From Marinobacter halophilus (lineage in GTDB: Bacteria > Pseudomonadota > Gammaproteobacteria > Pseudomonadales > Oleiphilaceae), in assembly GCF_003007685.1 (NCBI RefSeq), contig NZ_PXNN01000017.1, positions 597,093-661,092 on the forward strand: a DNA stretch of 64,000 nucleotides. Reading direction: 5' to 3'. A program made the position numbers and the translations under genes. Of the stretch, positions 62,826 to 64,000 are shown piece by piece. Under the pieces are notes generated by a model. The model searched no databases. It was not told the DNA's origin and was given only the letters and a program-made list of their open reading frames with translations. Within the stretch, counting starts at the first letter, position 1, and every line of letters begins with the position of its first letter.

Positions 62826-63974
62826 TCAGGCAAAGATATCCACTTCGCCTTTCCAGGCTAGATCAAGGCTGCCGAGGTCTGCCAGGTCGTCGTCGACATC
62901 CGTTCCGGCCACTCCGGCCCCGTTCGCACCGGAACCGTCCTCACCGGCGCCTTCGCCCTGGCTGCCGGCCTGCTGGTTAGCCTGGTCAGATACATCAAAC
63001 TGGCTCAGTGATAAACCTTGCTCTCCCAGCATGTCCCGCAACCGGTGTGAGTGCAGCTCCAGTTGCTCCCGAACCACCGGGTTGGCGGCATGCACGGTAA
63101 CCGTGGCCTGATCATTCTGCACCCGAACCTTGACTTCCATCGGACCCATATCCGGTGGTGTCAGGTGGATCTCAGCAACCGACATATTGCGCGCGGTCAG
63201 CCAGCTCAATTTGCCCATCACCTTGTCGCCCCACTCCGCCTGCCCTACCGGCACGTCTACAGAGGTCGCGTAGCCACGTAGTGGAACCGCCGCCTCTGCA
63301 GCCAGGCGAGTAGGCTGTGAAGCCTGTTGCGAGGCCAGCTCCAGCGTAGCCTGGAATTTCGGAGTCGTCAGTGCGCTGGCTGGATCTACCGGTCTCGAGG
63401 TTTCACCGGCAACACCCGCCGACAGCAATTCCGTCAGTTGGGTACTGAGGGTCATCGCAGTGCCACCGGCGTTCTGCTGCGAGCTCTGGCCGTTCAAGAG
63501 TCCAGGCAAGCCCGTTGTGGGTGCCAGCGCGGGCGCCAGCACCACATCTGCATCAGTCGGCGAAGGGTTGCCTGCAGGCATGATCAGGGATTGCAGGCTG
63601 GCAAACGTCATCGGCGTGAAGTCTGTTGACGCGGTCTCGGGCAGCTCGCCCTGAACGAGGTCGTCAGGAACTAGCGTTTCACCCTTGTCCTGGGCTATAG
63701 ACGCATCCGTCTTTTCCGCCTGAGTTGCCGGTCGGGAATCAGCCGAGTCTTCACTGGTTTTCTGATCCACAGCCTTGGCATCCCGACTGTCCTGCACGGA
63801 ACGGCGCTGATCCAGACGGTCTGACTGTTTCTGCTCCAGGCGTTTCTGCTCGGCGCGTGAGACCTGGTCAAAACGGCTATCACTGCCGGAATCCCGGTTA
63901 CCCGCGGTCTTGGCTGTCGCTACGTCCTTTTGGACACCGGGGTTTGACGCCTGGGGGAGAATTGTCTGCTGCAT
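62826..63974 (-). CDS. fliK: Flagellar hook-length control protein FliK
   Basis: Secreted ruler that sets hook length and switches FlhB specificity. The 382-residue protein has a polar, disordered N-terminal half rich in Gln, Ser, Asp and Lys. The conserved C-terminal domain (about 235-330) carries the signature AEIHLTPPDMGPMEVKVRVQ, then VREQLELHSHRLRDMLGEQG. A Gly/Ala-rich acidic tail follows. ATG 63974 has AGAGG a few bases upstream. It directly precedes the fliL operon, the usual order. Confidence 0.95.
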   Translation of the reverse strand: MQQTILPQASNPGVQKDVATAKTAGNRDSGSDSRFDQVSRAEQKRLEQKQSDRLDQRRSVQDSRDAKAVDQKTSEDSADSRPATQAEKTDASIAQDKGETLVPDDLVQGELPETASTDFTPMTFASLQSLIMPAGNPSPTDADVVLAPALAPTTGLPGLLNGQSSQQNAGGTAMTLSTQLTELLSAGVAGETSRPVDPASALTTPKFQATLELASQQASQPTRLAAEAAVPLRGYATSVDVPVGQAEWGDKVMGKLSWLTARNMSVAEIHLTPPDMGPMEVKVRVQNDQATVTVHAANPVVREQLELHSHRLRDMLGEQGLSLSQFDVSDQANQQAGSQGEGAGEDGSGANGAGVAGTDVDDDLADLGSLDLAWKGEVDIFA

Positions 63975-64000
63975 GGCAACCTCTTGCCGCTTTTCATCCT

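Overview
The window looks like chromosomal DNA of a marine, flagellated gammaproteobacterium close to Marinobacter or Pseudomonas. This rests on recalled synteny and on protein resemblance, not on a search. The gene order nqr - long GAPDH - mfd - csiV - MTIP - psrA resembles one Pseudomonas block. The order ccm - parC/parP/cheW - motCD - cheBAZY - fliA - fleN - flhF - flhA - flhB - fliRQPONML resembles another. A Na+-pumping NADH dehydrogenase and a single polar-type flagellar locus (FlhF, FleN) fit a marine polar flagellate. No rRNA, tRNA, CRISPR array, insertion sequence or prophage was seen.

Layout. 1-16 kb is housekeeping: nqrB (cut by the window edge) and nqrA, a long GAPDH divergent from mfd, csiV, a methylthioinosine/methylthioadenosine phosphorylase, a MscS channel, an L,D-transpeptidase, psrA with a clear autoregulatory operator, a membrane protein of unknown function, ribE, two rRNA guanine-N2 methyltransferases (rlmG, rsmC) and a beta-carbonic anhydrase. 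16-21 kb is one 1626-residue NAD-glutamate dehydrogenase. 21-28 kb is a tightly overlapping MoxR-DUF58-DUF4381-BatA-BatB/C-BatD operon. 28-35.4 kb is a complete cytochrome c maturation operon, ccmABCDEFGHI, on the minus strand.

35.5-64 kb is motility and chemotaxis. It opens with an orphan pair: a FliK-like protein and a 103-residue protein matching the cytoplasmic tail of FlhB. Next, on the minus strand, comes a parC-parP-cheW-DUF2802 unit behind a near-consensus FliA (sigma-28) promoter. Two unexpected genes extend this unit: a PCMT-like methyltransferase fused to a complete GspE/PilB-type secretion ATPase, translationally coupled to a second MoxR-family ATPase. After these lie motDC, cheBAZY, fliA, fleN, flhF and flhA. 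A divergent uracil salvage cassette (upp-uraA) interrupts the flagellar run before flhB-fliRQPONML and fliK. Sigma-54-type -24/-12 elements sit upstream of flhA and fliL, with a weaker one upstream of cheW.

How the parts fit. The sigma-54 elements before fliL and flhA would drive the export apparatus, C-ring and regulators (FlhF, FleN, FliA). FliA would then drive the late class, of which parC-parP-cheW and the appended genes appear to be part. The strongest candidate for something undescribed is the methyltransferase-secretion ATPase fusion plus MoxR ATPase inside this chemotaxis-array positioning operon. Other points of note are tandem PsrA sites over the psrA promoter, a + strand terminator with an upstream hairpin and no assigned gene at 14.1 kb, and long hairpins at 16.06 kb and 57.1 kb.
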